Assembly: GCA_030762935.1 (NCBI GenBank)
Contig: CM060890.1
Span: 67,768,765 to 67,832,764, forward strand
Direction of reading: 5' to 3'
Length of the DNA: 64,000 bases
Source of the DNA: Hymenopus coronatus
Taxonomy: Eukaryota; Arthropoda; Insecta; Mantodea; Hymenopodidae
Below, piece after piece: positions 35,040-45,202 of this stretch. How positions within the stretch are numbered: position 1 is the stretch's first letter; every line of letters begins with the position of its first letter. Under the pieces are notes generated by a model. That model saw only the letters and a program-made list of their open reading frames with translations. It made no database searches and had not been told where the DNA came from. A program made the position numbers and the translations under genes.

Positions 35040-35275
35040 CCCATGCAAAAAGTAGTTTGGGATAGGCTGATGCCCTCATCCTTGGAAATTGCTGAACTTA
35101 AATACTAATTTTGGTATTGAACTTACCCTTCGTAAGTATGCTGTAAGCACATACACGCGCGAGGATATCTAGTCCTAAAATATATGTTTTGGATTCAATG
35201 TGCCTCGAAACATGTATTTTCAGTGAAATCTTGTTTTCGAAATATTGAATGAAATGGTATACTTTCCTAAAATAA
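35040..35275 (+). repeat. HP870 forward fragment, heavily diverged
   Basis: CCCATGCAAAAAGTAGTTTGGG, CCTTGGAAATTGCTGAACTTAAATAC, CTAAAATATATGTTTTGG and CAGTGAAATCTTG follow HP870 order. The CA tract and right hairpin are lost. Confidence 0.65.
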
Positions 35276-35476
35276 TTAAGTAATAAGGAAGCCTATTGGA
35301 CCTCCCTTGTAGTGGATGTTATAGTTGAATGTTAATGTGGTGAACTTGAAAAGTTAAAGATTTATAAACAAACCAGAAAGCGCTAAAAGGAATTTTTAAT
35401 ATTCGTTATAGAAAAAAAATCCTTAGAAATATAAATACATTTGAATCACGGCTCTGCAAGTGTTGCGCTCTCTCTG

Positions 35477-35479
<3 letters not shown>

Positions 35480-35530
<51 letters not shown>
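35480..35530. repeat. (CT)n microsatellite
   Basis: About 50 bases of CT, followed by (ATCT)n. Confidence 0.95.
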
Positions 35531-35532
<2 letters not shown>

Positions 35533-35866
35533 TTGAATATCCTGCACCTTCAAGGACTTCCATCTGAATATGCAAGTGTTTATAAAATGCTTTATTTATG
35601 TCAATGTAAAGTTGAGGTATTAAAACGATTGATTTCATAATATCACCTGTTTTAAAGAACGCAAGGTTTAATTTGCATACTGGAAAGATTTCAGTATGAG
35701 AAATTCGTCCTTTCCCTTTTAGTGAAATATGTCCAATGATTTGAAACAAAGGTCGTCAAAGACGTATGCAAATTGTAAACTTCTTCCTTAATATCAATTA
35801 TCTGACAACATATGAATGTCGTGCACTGACTGCATTTATCCAGCTGCTCCCTTGGAAGGGTGCATG

Positions 35867-35879
35867 GCAATTGGGCACA
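35867..35879 (+). repeat. Candidate terminal inverted repeat of the MULE remnant (left)
   Basis: GCAATTGGGCACA here is exactly complementary to TGTGCCCAATTGC at 37748-37760, so the pair brackets the MULE pseudogene. A second, imperfect TGTGCCCAACTGC lies at about 37764. No 8-9 bp flanking duplication was found, so this is a candidate only. Confidence 0.3.
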
Positions 35880-36023
35880 GAGAGGCGAGGTCACTTTCAC
35901 TGTGAAGGTCACTTTCAGGTAAATCGAAATGGTGAGTAGGGTCGGCGAGGCAAAGGGGGTTTAACTGTGAAGGTCATTCGCCCCTTTTAGGTACCTTTGT
36001 GTTTGTAACTCGGGTAGAAAAGT

Positions 36024-37397
36024 TTGTTTTTCTCCGTTGCAGACATGGAATTCACAGAAACAGAGAAGATGAAACCTTGTGCACTTTACAATGGATATCG
36101 ATACAGAGAAGATTCCACAAAGAGAACGTTACTTTTTGGGCATATCAAGTACAAATGCTCAGGAAGAATAATCAGCAGTAGCAACAGTGTTTTGAAGGAA
36201 GTACCACATATCGCATGTTGTGTTCCGGACGTTGCTGCCACTGAAGTCTCCAGAAATGCATATCAAATCCAAGAAAGAGAGCAAGAGAGGATATTACTTC
36301 GATTTATACGGAAGAAATGGGTCCGGTCCGTTATTTAACCTTGGATATGAACTGGTGACGGAAATGCCTTGTCAAAATGTGTGTAAAATTAACCTACATC
36401 GAGTTAGGAGAAAATCACAAGGTGTGCAGAAAGAACCAGAAAGTCCAGAAAATATAATTTTAACACCTGAACTGATGAACGATGGAGGAACGTTTCTTTT
36501 GCCTTAGGATTTCTCTGTACCTCAAGGAAGGACTTTTGTATTTGCAAGCACTAAACGAGTAACTGCTCTAAAAGAAAAGCACACCTTTTTATGGTAGGTA
36601 CATTTAGAAGCTATAGCAAACAATACAACCAAATTCACGCCGATCTTGAAAGTACAAGTCACGAAACCAATGTAGTGCCGGGGGTATACGCTCTTCTTCC
36701 AAATAAAAAAAGGAGACTTACAGCAGACTGTTCAACACAATTTAAGAGAACATTCCAGAAAGGAACCCCAAGGATGTAATTTAAGATTTTGAACCTGGCG
36801 CTATTCAAGCTTTGAAGTCGTGTTTCCAAATGTACAAATTTCTGGTTGCAACTATCATTTCAATCGGTGTATTTGGAGAAAGGTGCAGGAATTAGGAATG
36901 GCTCATGACTACAATCAAAATGAAGAAACTAGACTTCACAGAAGGATGTGTTCTACATTAGCTGATCTTCCGCTTAAAGTTGGCGATGGTTGGCTCATTA
37001 TACAAGAAAACTCACCAGGAAATGAGAAATTAAATTTGTTCTACGACTATTTTGTGGAACAGTTGTTGGATAATCCTTCAGTACCAATATATATTATATG
37101 GAACTGTCACGGAAAAGACACGGAACCAACAATACTGTCAAAGGGTGGAACCACCGCCTACAGAAAATCGTGCGAAGATCACACAGTAACATACTCGCGC
37201 TAGTTAAGGTCTCGAAGGATGATGCAGAGTCCAGGGATCCTTTTCGACCGAAAAGAACTAAACTTGGAGGGAAAAAACGAAGAAAGTCTGTAGTTACATT
37301 TGACAAGAGGATTACTAATAGCTTGAAAGATCTTCAGGATACCAGAGATCTAAGAAAATGTCTCAAAACTCTTGCCTATGTGTATAAATTAAGATAA
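36024..37397 (+). pseudogene. Decayed MULE transposase with FLYWCH-type N-terminus
   Basis: Plus-strand frames read, in order, as the parts of a FLYWCH-bearing MULE transposase. An N-terminal finger-like segment (GHIKYKCSGRIISSS, 36138 on) comes first. It is followed by a segment around 36490-36590 resembling FLLP*DFSVPQGRTFVFAS. Next come MVGTFRSYSKQYNQIHAD and VPGVYALLPNKKR (36591-36720), the region that normally holds the first catalytic aspartate. Then DFEPGAIQALKSCFPNV, ISGCNYHFNRCIWRKVQELG (36800-36900) and NNTVKGWNHRLQKIV (37110-37160), which matches the conserved C-terminal NNxVExWHxR block. At least four frame changes and several stops separate these parts, and the first catalytic Asp appears as Val in 'MVGTF'. 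MULE transposases cut and paste DNA with 8-9 bp target duplications; this copy cannot be functional. Confidence 0.75.
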
Positions 37398-38046
37398 AAA
37401 CAAATTCCGTTTTATACGAATGAACTTAAACACTAATGAAGAAAAATGACGAATTCTTGCTGATGAGCTTGTAAATAAATGGCATTGTAATTATGGACTA
37501 ACAAAATACAAAACCCATTGACGAGTTCTAGCAGAATGATAATAAGATAGTATAATATCAATATTTGGGATGCGATAAGAGCTCACCATCACGAAGTGTG
37601 CCCTGGAAACACTATGCTTTAAATCTGTCTAAGAATCTCTTAAACAAGTTTTTCAACACAATAATAAACATGCCCATGAGCAATTAACACCTATGTGCTC
37701 CCTTAATACCCAGAGCCTGAAACCGGTTTGGCTAGTTGCTTGATCCATGTGCCCAATTGCTAATGTGCCCAACTGCTACAGATTCCCTTGGAATGGTGAA
37801 TGTAAATTATTACGTAGAATTTTGAACATGTAAAGATTTATTATATAAATATAAAACCTAACAGCTTTATTTAATGCCTGCGAAGTTTCATTTTCACTTT
37901 AAAATTCCGGTCCATTGCTGTGTGAATGCCAAATATTTTTATAAATATTCATTTCCCTTTATTAAATATCCTTGATATAAATTTGTTCACGCTCAGAGTT
38001 TCCATGATATTATGTAATTTTGTATTTTTTACAGTTTATAATTGTT
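37398..38046. other. No gene seen; 3' flank of the MULE remnant
   Basis: AT-rich, holding only the candidate inverted repeat near 37748. Confidence 0.4.
37748..37760 (-). repeat. Candidate terminal inverted repeat of the MULE remnant (right)
   Basis: TGTGCCCAATTGC, the exact complement of 35867-35879. Confidence 0.3.
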
Positions 38047-38144
38047 ACCTTCTCTTAGAGCAGTTAGGGGAAATATTGTATTACATCCAAAATTGAGATT
38101 TCACCGGAAATATAAATTAAGGGACTCTCTAAATAAGCAAAAAG
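38047..38144 (-). repeat. HP870 right-end fragment
   Basis: TACCTTCTCTTAGAGCAGTTAGG, then ATTGTATTACATCCAAAATT and GAGATTTCACCGGAAATATA. The left end of the next forward copy abuts it at 38145, giving an inverted junction. Confidence 0.75.
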
Positions 38145-39410
38145 TATGATATGCTCCATTCACATAGCTTTCTCTAGCTATTTCAAATACGAACTATTCT
38201 TACAAAAGATTATTTTTTAACTACATTAAGCTAATTGAGATATTCGCAGAATTGTCTGTTACTTGTTTCATTGTAAGCAGTAGGAAAATAAGGGAATATA
38301 TTAGGCTAAAGCGATATGCAAATATTTTAAAAGCTGATCACTATGTGAAATAATTGAGGCTCGGTTCGCTTTGTTTAGTCTCCTTTGAGAAAAGCTAGGT
38401 GGTTTAAAACTAAAACTAATAACAAGGAATATCTCAAAACGTGAACTAAACAAAAACATGTATATGACATACATTGTGCGTCTTAACGAGATCCACATTT
38501 TTTTCTATGTTTTTTTCCTCTCTCTTACTGTTTAACCGTTATACAAAATTGTGCAAAACTCTTCCAGAATGAAGAGGTCTTCCCCGAAAATCCCCAGAAT
38601 ATTAAAGAAATACATTCCCTTTGCCAAGCAAATATCTAACGTTTGGACTTTTAATCAAAATTGTTAGAAGGATTTTTGAGAAATTCAAAATTTTCGTAAA
38701 ATGTTCCCTGTAAAGGGTAGTTGTGCGGGGCAATTTTCTTGAAAATCTTCGTGTCACACTCTTGAAAAATACTAACTTAAAATACCAACTTTGGTATTTA
38801 ACAGATTTTTCGTTTTTGAGTTATGCTGCCCACAGACACGCACTCACACACACACGCACACACAGACACACACACGCACGCACACACAGACACACACAGA
38901 CACACACGCACACATACACACATACACACATAAACACACACAGACATACACAGACTCACACACACTCAGACACACATACTCACACAGACACACACACATA
39001 CACATAGACACGAACACACACATACACACATACACACAGATACACACATACACAGACACACACACATACACAGACACACACATACACAGACACACACATA
39101 CACATACACAGACACACACACACAGACAGACATACACAGACACACACATACTCACACAGCCACACACAGACACAAGCACACACACAGACACACACATACA
39201 CACATACACACACAAACACACACAGACACACACAGACATAGACAGACGGATACATACATAGACTTGTTTCTAAAACTCTTTTTTTTTTAATTCAGGGGTC
39301 TCAAAAATTATATTTTCGGTGAAATCTCGACTGCGAATTTTTGGGTGGAATAGAATACCTTCTCCAGTTATTACGAGAATATGCTATGTACAATTGTGCT
39401 AGAGAGAGAG
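38145..39410 (+). repeat. HP870 forward copy enlarged by a CA minisatellite
   Basis: Left end TATGATATGCTCCATTCACATAG. All landmarks appear through TACCAACTTTGGTATTTAACAG, then an expanded CA-rich block at 38842-39246. After it come TCTCAAAAATTATATTTTCGG, TGAAATCTCG and a degraded right end (GTGCTAGAGAGAGAG). Without the expansion the copy would be about 870 bp. Confidence 0.85.
38842..39246. repeat. CA-rich minisatellite of about 400 bp inside HP870
   Basis: Irregular array of CACACA blocks separated by GACA, TACA, GCAC and CTCA variants, with local higher-order repeats such as CACACATACACAGACACA. It sits exactly where other HP870 copies carry CACACGGACACACACACGG. The long open frames here on both strands are low-complexity artefacts. 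Confidence 0.95.
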
Positions 39411-39693
39411 TGTGTATGTGAGTGTGTATCCGTCCGTGTGGATGTTTCTGCAATTCCGATGGTGTATTAATTGTACTAAGACTTAAAGATTAAATTCTTA
39501 TCTTATAACTTTGAAGGATATTAGTTCTTTTTAACTTAAAGTCTTTAATGTATTAGTAAAATTATAGTGCTAACTAATATCCCTAAGAGCAAGGTGTATA
39601 ATGAGAATATAATAATTTTGGGGCAAACAGTTTCTGGTTGAATTAAAGTAGCTCAGATGATTTTTGTTCAGATGTCTGCAACATAACTAAAAC

Positions 39694-40531
39694 ATCTGAT
39701 GTATTCCATTTACACTACTTTCTCTACATCTCTGCAACAAATTATTGTTAAAAGTCTTTGCTTCTATTTACTTCATGCTAATCGAGAGAAAAATAGCAGA
39801 AATAGTCTTATTACTTTCTTCCTTGTAAGTAGAAGCGAAATAAGGGAGTAGCACAGGCCAAAGTGATAGTCAAAAGCTGTCTGTTATGTGACTGAAGTTC
39901 CTTTGTTTGTAAGGGCAGTAGATGACAAATTCCTGTATGAGAAAAGTGTGTCTTTTTAAAGCTGAAACCAAAAACAAGGAATATAAAAAAAAACGATCAA
40001 CTCCACGAAAACAACGTATATAACATAAATTGTGTGTTTTAACGTGCTCAACCATTTTTTGTGTGGTAAGTTTTTGTCCATCTCTTACGGTTTAGCAGTT
40101 ATGCAAAATTCCGTAAAATTCATCCAGAATAAAGTAGTCTTCAGAGGCTATTCCCAGAAAATTCAAGATATACATTTTATTTGTCAGGTAAATATCTTTA
40201 ATATACGATATTTTAATCAAAATCGTTTTAGCCAATTTTTAGAGAATAAACATTTTCGAATTTTTTTTCATGTAAAGCGTAGTTTGGGGTGGTTTTTTTT
40301 TCCCCTCAAAATCTTCGTCTCGCATCCCTGGAAGATACTAAACTTAAATACCAAGTTTGGTATTTTACCCACTTTTCGTTTTTGAATTATCGTGTTCAAA
40401 GACACACGGACACATACGGACCTTTTTCTAAAAAACATATATTTCCGGTGAAATCTCGGTATCGAATTTTTGGTTGGAGTGCAATACTTTCTCTATACAT
40501 TATGTACATAGTACGTATAGAGAAAGTAAAA
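39694..40531 (+). repeat. HP870 complete forward copy
   Basis: From ATCTGATGTATTCCATTTACAC to CGTATAGAGAAAGTAAAAG (838 bp). The CA tract is very short. The next HP870 starts immediately (GTAAAAG|TCTGATGTG). Confidence 0.95.
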
Positions 40532-41253
40532 GTCTGATGTGTTCCATTCACAGAACTTTTCCTATGTGCCCTGCAAACAAAATATTCTTTCGAACGATTA
40601 TTGTTCTGTCTACATCATTCTAATCGAGATAAACATTAGCAGAGTTTGTCTTATTACTAGTTTTCTTATAACCAGAAGAGAACTAAAAGAATAACTCGGC
40701 TAAGGGTATAGTCCTACTTACTATGTGGCACCACAGCTCTACGTGAGCTTTGGTCTGCTTCACCATCAGTCTCCATGCTTTCCTATCTTTAATTTCCTCT
40801 CTCCATTCTTTTACCTTCATAATCTTCAAATCGTCTATCACTCCACCAATCCATGTCATTCCAGGCCTTCCTTTTTCCCTTGTCGAGTACAATCTTGTTT
40901 TAAATACTCTTAAAGATATTCCATTCATCTCCATTCGTTCTACTTGACCCATCCATTGTTGCCTTACTGCTTTTATAAAACGTGCTATATCTTCTGCTTT
41001 TAAATTTGATTAATTTCTCCATTATAATGCATTCTCTATACACCCTGTTCTACTACAGGGCCAAATATCCTTCTTATTTACTTAGGTTCGAATTTTCTTA
41101 ATGCCTTTTGGTCAATGTCCAGTTTCTGCACAATATCTGACTACCGGTCTAATCAATGTTTTATATATTAGGATTTTATCCTTCCTAATTAGTATTTTAT
41201 TTGTTAACAATTGTAGGTTTGCAAAGTATGCTTTATTCCCTACTTGCATCCGG

Positions 41254-43134
41254 TTTTTACTTTCTCTACACGTACTATGTACATGGTGTATACAGAAGGT
41301 ATTGTAATGCACCCAGAAAATCGATACCGACATTTCACCGGAAATACAAAAAAAAAAAAAAAAAAAAAAAAAAATCCTGAATCAAAAAAAAAGTATTTTT
41401 TTAAAAAGGTCCGTGTATGTGTGTGTGTGTGTGTGTGTTTCTGTGGACAGCTTCGCTCAAAAACGAAAAGACCGAGAAATACTAAACTTAGTATTTAAGT
41501 TTGACATCTCATAGGATGCGACACGAAGCTTTTTCAAGAAAATCCCCCCACCTCCAACTACCATTTACATGGAAAAAATTTCGAAAATGTCGATTTTCTC
41601 AAAAATAGCTCTAAGGACTTTGATTAAAATGTCTTATATTAGATATATTTACCTGACAAATAAAATATATATCTTGAATTTTCTGGAAATACCCTCTGAA
41701 GACTCCCTACTTTATTCTGGATTCATTTTATGGCATTTTGCATAACTTGCGACAGTATTTTAGCACGACGCATATATTATTAGTTTAATCATTAGTTTGT
41801 AATATTTAACACAAGAAATATATGCTCAGGAGAACGCAGTACCTCGGCGTGCAGAAACTCCCTTTGTATTCTTCAAGGCTACGCGCTTTGTTGAAAATAA
41901 CACGAATTTTAGTGCATTAGGGACACAAGTAACCACCCTTTAGAAGAAGAAAGGGACACCCCCTTTTAATCCGGAAAAAGGGAATTTATGATTGTAGAAT
42001 AAGGTCACGTGGGTGTAAAATAAAGAAAAAATCCTCGATAGTCACGTGACAACGCCACTTTATGCTCTCTTTTCCAGCCAACCAAAAAGGAGGGCAATTC
42101 TCGGACCGTTTAGTTTATAAATGATGTGCGTACAAGAAATCGGACATACAAGGTTCACAATGTAGCTAACAGGGCTCATAAAGTAAGACACACAATGTAG
42201 GAAAATAGTATAAGAAAGGTGACTAAGAAATCGCGTGGCGTACATTGTAGGAAAACGGTATTTTATAAGTTAATCAGACGAACAATTATTACCGTAAATG
42301 TTATGCGGACCGAGAAACTCAAGATTACGGTGACGAGTGTAAAGATATAACAATTCCGTAAAAGTGGAATTAGCACTTAAATAAAACTACTTCACCAAGT
42401 TCGCGATTGGTTATGTTGGGAGTCGCTCGAAGGATTAGTGCCTCTAACGAACAACAATTCATCAATAAAGGAAGTCTACAGTGAATTAAGTGAAACTTCT
42501 CTTTTATTTGAGTCTACCAACAGTGTTACATACCCTTGTTATTCTTTCCCTCCTGAGTAACAGACAACTCATGGTCTACTAGAACAAGCTTAGCCAGTGC
42601 AACAAAGGGAATCTGCAAGGTATGTACACTTAATGTAGAGAATTTCACGAGCGTTAACCCTCGACGAACTCCAAGTAGACTCACCTGATAGCGTCAAATT
42701 GGCATCCTAACGTGGGGACCACAAAAATAATACGACAAACTGCTAAACCGTAAGAGATGGACAAAAACTTACCACACAAAACATGTAGAGCACGTTAAAA
42801 CACACAATTTATGTTATATACATTTTTTTCATGGAGTTGAGCGTTTTTGAGACATTCCTAGTTTTTTTGGTTTCAGCTTCAAAAAACTCATACAGTAATT
42901 TGCCAACTCCTGTCCATAGAAACAAAGGAATTTCAGTCACACAGTAACCAGCTTTTGGCTTTCACTTTAACTTATGGTCTTCCCTTATTTCGCTTCCACT
43001 TACAAGGAAGCAAGTAATACGACGATTTCTGCTAATTTTTCTCGATTAGCATAAAGTAAATAGAAGCATAAGCTTTTAAACAATAGTTTGTTGCAGAGAT
43101 ATAGAGAAAGTTATATGAATGGAATACATCAGAT
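41254..43134 (-). repeat. HP870 minus copy inserted in the LINE and interrupted by an LTR-like element
   Basis: Right end TTTTTACTTTCTCTACACG at 41254, left end TTATATGAATGGAATACATCAGAT at 43134. It contains a GT tract at about 41417-41438 and an A-run at 41347-41374. It is split by the 990-bp insertion at 41748-42737. Outside coordinates match the point where the LINE protein is broken, so insertion was into a T-run (complement AAA) of the LINE. Confidence 0.9.
41748..42737. mobile_element. Solo-LTR-like insertion, 990 bp, with 4-bp duplication
   Basis: Inserted in HP870 with AACT on both sides (41744-41747 and 42738-42741). It starts TGCGACAG and ends TACGACA, so it has TG...CA ends like an LTR. 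It contains a TATA-like TTTATAAATG near 42113, AATAAA-type signals near 42378 and 42464, and no coding frame. Near its end, TTGGCATCCTAACGTGGGG resembles a tRNA primer-binding site. That would be unexpected in a true solo LTR and may mean an LTR with a few flanking bases. The retroelement family is not determined. Confidence 0.6.
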
Positions 43135-44163
43135 TTTTTATTGTAGTGCTTATTTTCACCGAATTGTCTATTATATTTCTCAGAAAACAACAGTTTTCTG
43201 TAGCTCGGAATACATTCAGGTCAATTTCAAATCCTGTTGTTTCCGTTTCGCTTCTGATATAACCATGTATTTTGTTTTTTGTACATTAACTCTTAGTCCT
43301 ATGCGTTCTACATTTTCCCGTAATTTCTCATACACTTCTATTACTTTATTTCTAGATGTAGCTAAATGCAATATCATCCGCACAAGCACATATCTGACTC
43401 ATTTTGTTAAACATAGTGCCTCTATTTCCAACCCGAGACAGTCTATTAGGTTTCTTAATACTATTTTACTGGGTGGGTTGTCAATCCCACGCCCAATCTC
43501 CAGCTTGCAGGTCCAGGTCCCCTGGAACTGGGTGGCCCAACTATACCCCCTTGTACTAGGTGCCCACTGTAATAGCATTTTTACGACATGCATTAGCTGT
43601 ACTGGGGCCATTCTACACCCGGCCATCACACTGGTGAAGTCTACAGTATACTCCTTTAAAAGCTGACCGCTATATGAACGATTGAAGTTCGGTTCGCTTT
43701 GTGTGGCCAACAGTAAAATAACAGAGAGATGAAACGAAAGGTGACTTTCTGTGTAAGAAGTTCAAAATCAAAACAATAACAAGGAATATCTCGAAAACGG
43801 CAAAGTATACAAGCAAAGAAACAAAGGAAGTGTATGAATAAATTGTGTGTTTTAATAAGATCTACATTTGTTATATAGTATCTCTCGCTGTTTACCGGTT
43901 ATCCAAAATTCATCGAGAATGACGAGGCTGTTGTCAGAATATTCAGTGTATACATTTTATTTGTAATGTAAATAAATTTAATGTACGGTATTTAGCTAAA
44001 TAAAAATTGTTAGAACCATTTTGAGAAGAAAAAAAAAAACATTTTGAAAAATTTTGTCATATAAAGGTAGTTTGGGATTTTCTTGGTAATCTTCATGTCG
44101 CTTCCTTGAAAAATACTAAACTTAAATACCAAGCTAACAAACTTAACGTCCTTTCGCTTTTGA

Positions 44164-44164
44164 G

Positions 44165-44198
<34 letters not shown>
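44164..44198. repeat. (CA)n tract at an HP870 inverted junction
   Basis: About 35 bases of CA at the meeting point of a forward HP870 (left) and a minus HP870 (right). Confidence 0.9.
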
Positions 44199-44199
<1 letters not shown>

Positions 44200-44201
<2 letters not shown>

Positions 44202-44690
44202 TACTTACATGACAAATAAAATGCATATCTTAAACTTTTGGGTAATAGAATTTGAAATTGTCTTCATTTTTAATAACTTTGCACAACCGGTAAACGGTAA
44301 AAAATAAAAACTTACAATACAAAAAATTTAGATCTGGTTAAAATACACAATTTATGTCATATACACTTTTTTGTAGAGCTATTTCCGTGATACTCCTTAT
44401 TATTGGTTAATTTTGAAACACTTTACTCAAACGAAATTTGTGCATTACTTTTTCTTTTGTTTTACTAATGGCCATGCAAAGAGAACCGGAAATTGGATAA
44501 TGGCATGGCAACCAGCTTTTAAAAGATTAGATTGTCGCTTTAGCACAGTACATTCCTTAATTTCTTCCTAATTATAAGTAAGTAATAAAAAGATTAGCTT
44601 GAAGTAGAAAGAGGAATAAGCTTTCGTAGGGATAGTTCGCCACAGAATAGATAGAGAAAGTCATGTGAATAAATCACATCACTTTTTGGG
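44200..44690 (-). repeat. HP870 minus copy, left half; inverted partner of 43656-44195
   Basis: Begins at ATTACTTACATGACAAATAAAATG and ends at GAAAGTCATGTGAATAAATCACATC. The right half is missing, so the forward and minus halves face each other across the CA tract. Confidence 0.8.
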
Positions 44691-44766
44691 AAGGGGTTAT
44701 ACAATTTTTATAAGGAATCCAACACAAATTAATTAAGGCCAAAGGTTTCACATATGTAGCCATAGG

Positions 44767-45066
44767 TTGGAGGTTAGCAACCCCTATAAAAAGGTCACCT
44801 TTACTGATCCACTCTACGGAACTAGAAAAGTGGAAAGACCACTTTTAACCTGCCTCGATGACGTGAAAACGGATCTTAAGACAATTAAAGTGAGCTGCTG
44901 GAAAACGGATGCACGGGATAGAACCAGCTGGAGGCGCGGCCTTGGCCTAAGAAGGCTATTCAACCAACGAAACATAAGAACAAGAAAAGAAGTGTATTTT
45001 CAACTCCCGTTATATAGAAAGAATAAAAAAACAGCAGGCGATAAATTCAATATATTTGGATTTTGA
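44767..45066 (+). pseudogene. C-terminal tail of an RTE-like LINE
   Basis: The 99-codon frame contains PYKKVTFTDPLYGTRKVERP, LLTCLDDVKTDLKTIKVSCW and DARDRTSWRR. This matches the 'GTRxxGRPxxxWxDDVxxDLxxxxVxxWxxxAxDRxxWRR' tail of RTE-like retrotransposon proteins, the same region as in the minus-strand LINE at about 40716-40950. No RT core adjoins, so it is a 3'-end relic from a 5'-truncated insertion. Confidence 0.7.
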
Positions 45067-45084
45067 ACTTTCGAGTTTGAACTT

Positions 45085-45202
45085 TCTTTTCTATTCAGGC
45101 GGTCTCAAAATATATATTTCCGTGGAATCTGGGTGTTGAATTTTTGGGCTAAATTACAATACCTTCTTTACCAACTGCACATATGTAGTCAAGAAGGTAA
45201 AA
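45085..45202 (+). repeat. HP870 right-end fragment
   Basis: CTCAAAATATATATTTCCGTGG, GAATTTTTGGGCTAAATTACAATACC and AGTCAAGAAGGTAAAA, followed directly by the next unit's ATCTGATGTG. Confidence 0.8.

Larger units (their letters stand above)
40716..43645 (-). mobile_element. RTE-like non-LTR retrotransposon, 5'-truncated, interrupted
   Basis: Minus strand. From 43452 down, a frame-broken RT segment reads GTMFNKMSQICACADDIAF, with the catalytic ADD at about 43373-43381. It continues through SRNKVIEVYEKLRENVERIG, LRVNVQKTKYMVIS and ..SVKISTTI. Here an HP870 copy (41254-43134) interrupts, and the same protein resumes as MQVGNKAYFANLQLLTNKIL, IYKTLIRPVVRYCAETG. After a frame change it gives GRPGMTWIGGVIDDLKIMKV and DRKAWRLMVKQTKAH, ending near 40720. 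This is the RT thumb and C-terminal tail usual for RTE-like LINEs. Target duplications GTATA[G/C]TCCT flank it. The 43453-43645 part is not identified. Stops and frame changes make it non-functional. Confidence 0.75.
40532..44195 (+). repeat. HP870 forward copy split by a nested LINE insertion
   Basis: The left part (TCTGATGTGTTCCATTCACAG to GGCTAAGGGTATAGTC, 40532-40715) and the right part (TCCTTTAAAAGCTGACCGCTA to a CA tract, 43646-44195) join at the expected place in the diverged HP870 subfamily. They carry a near-identical 10-bp duplication, GTATA[G/C]TCCT, at 40706-40715 and 43646-43655. The intervening 2.9 kb is a minus-strand LINE that itself holds another HP870 copy. The right end of this host copy is lost beyond the CA tract, where a minus copy abuts at 44200. 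Confidence 0.8.

Noticed and set aside
38791..39261. Long THTHT- and VCVCV-rich open frames on both strands
   Set aside because: Direct translations of the CA minisatellite, not genes.
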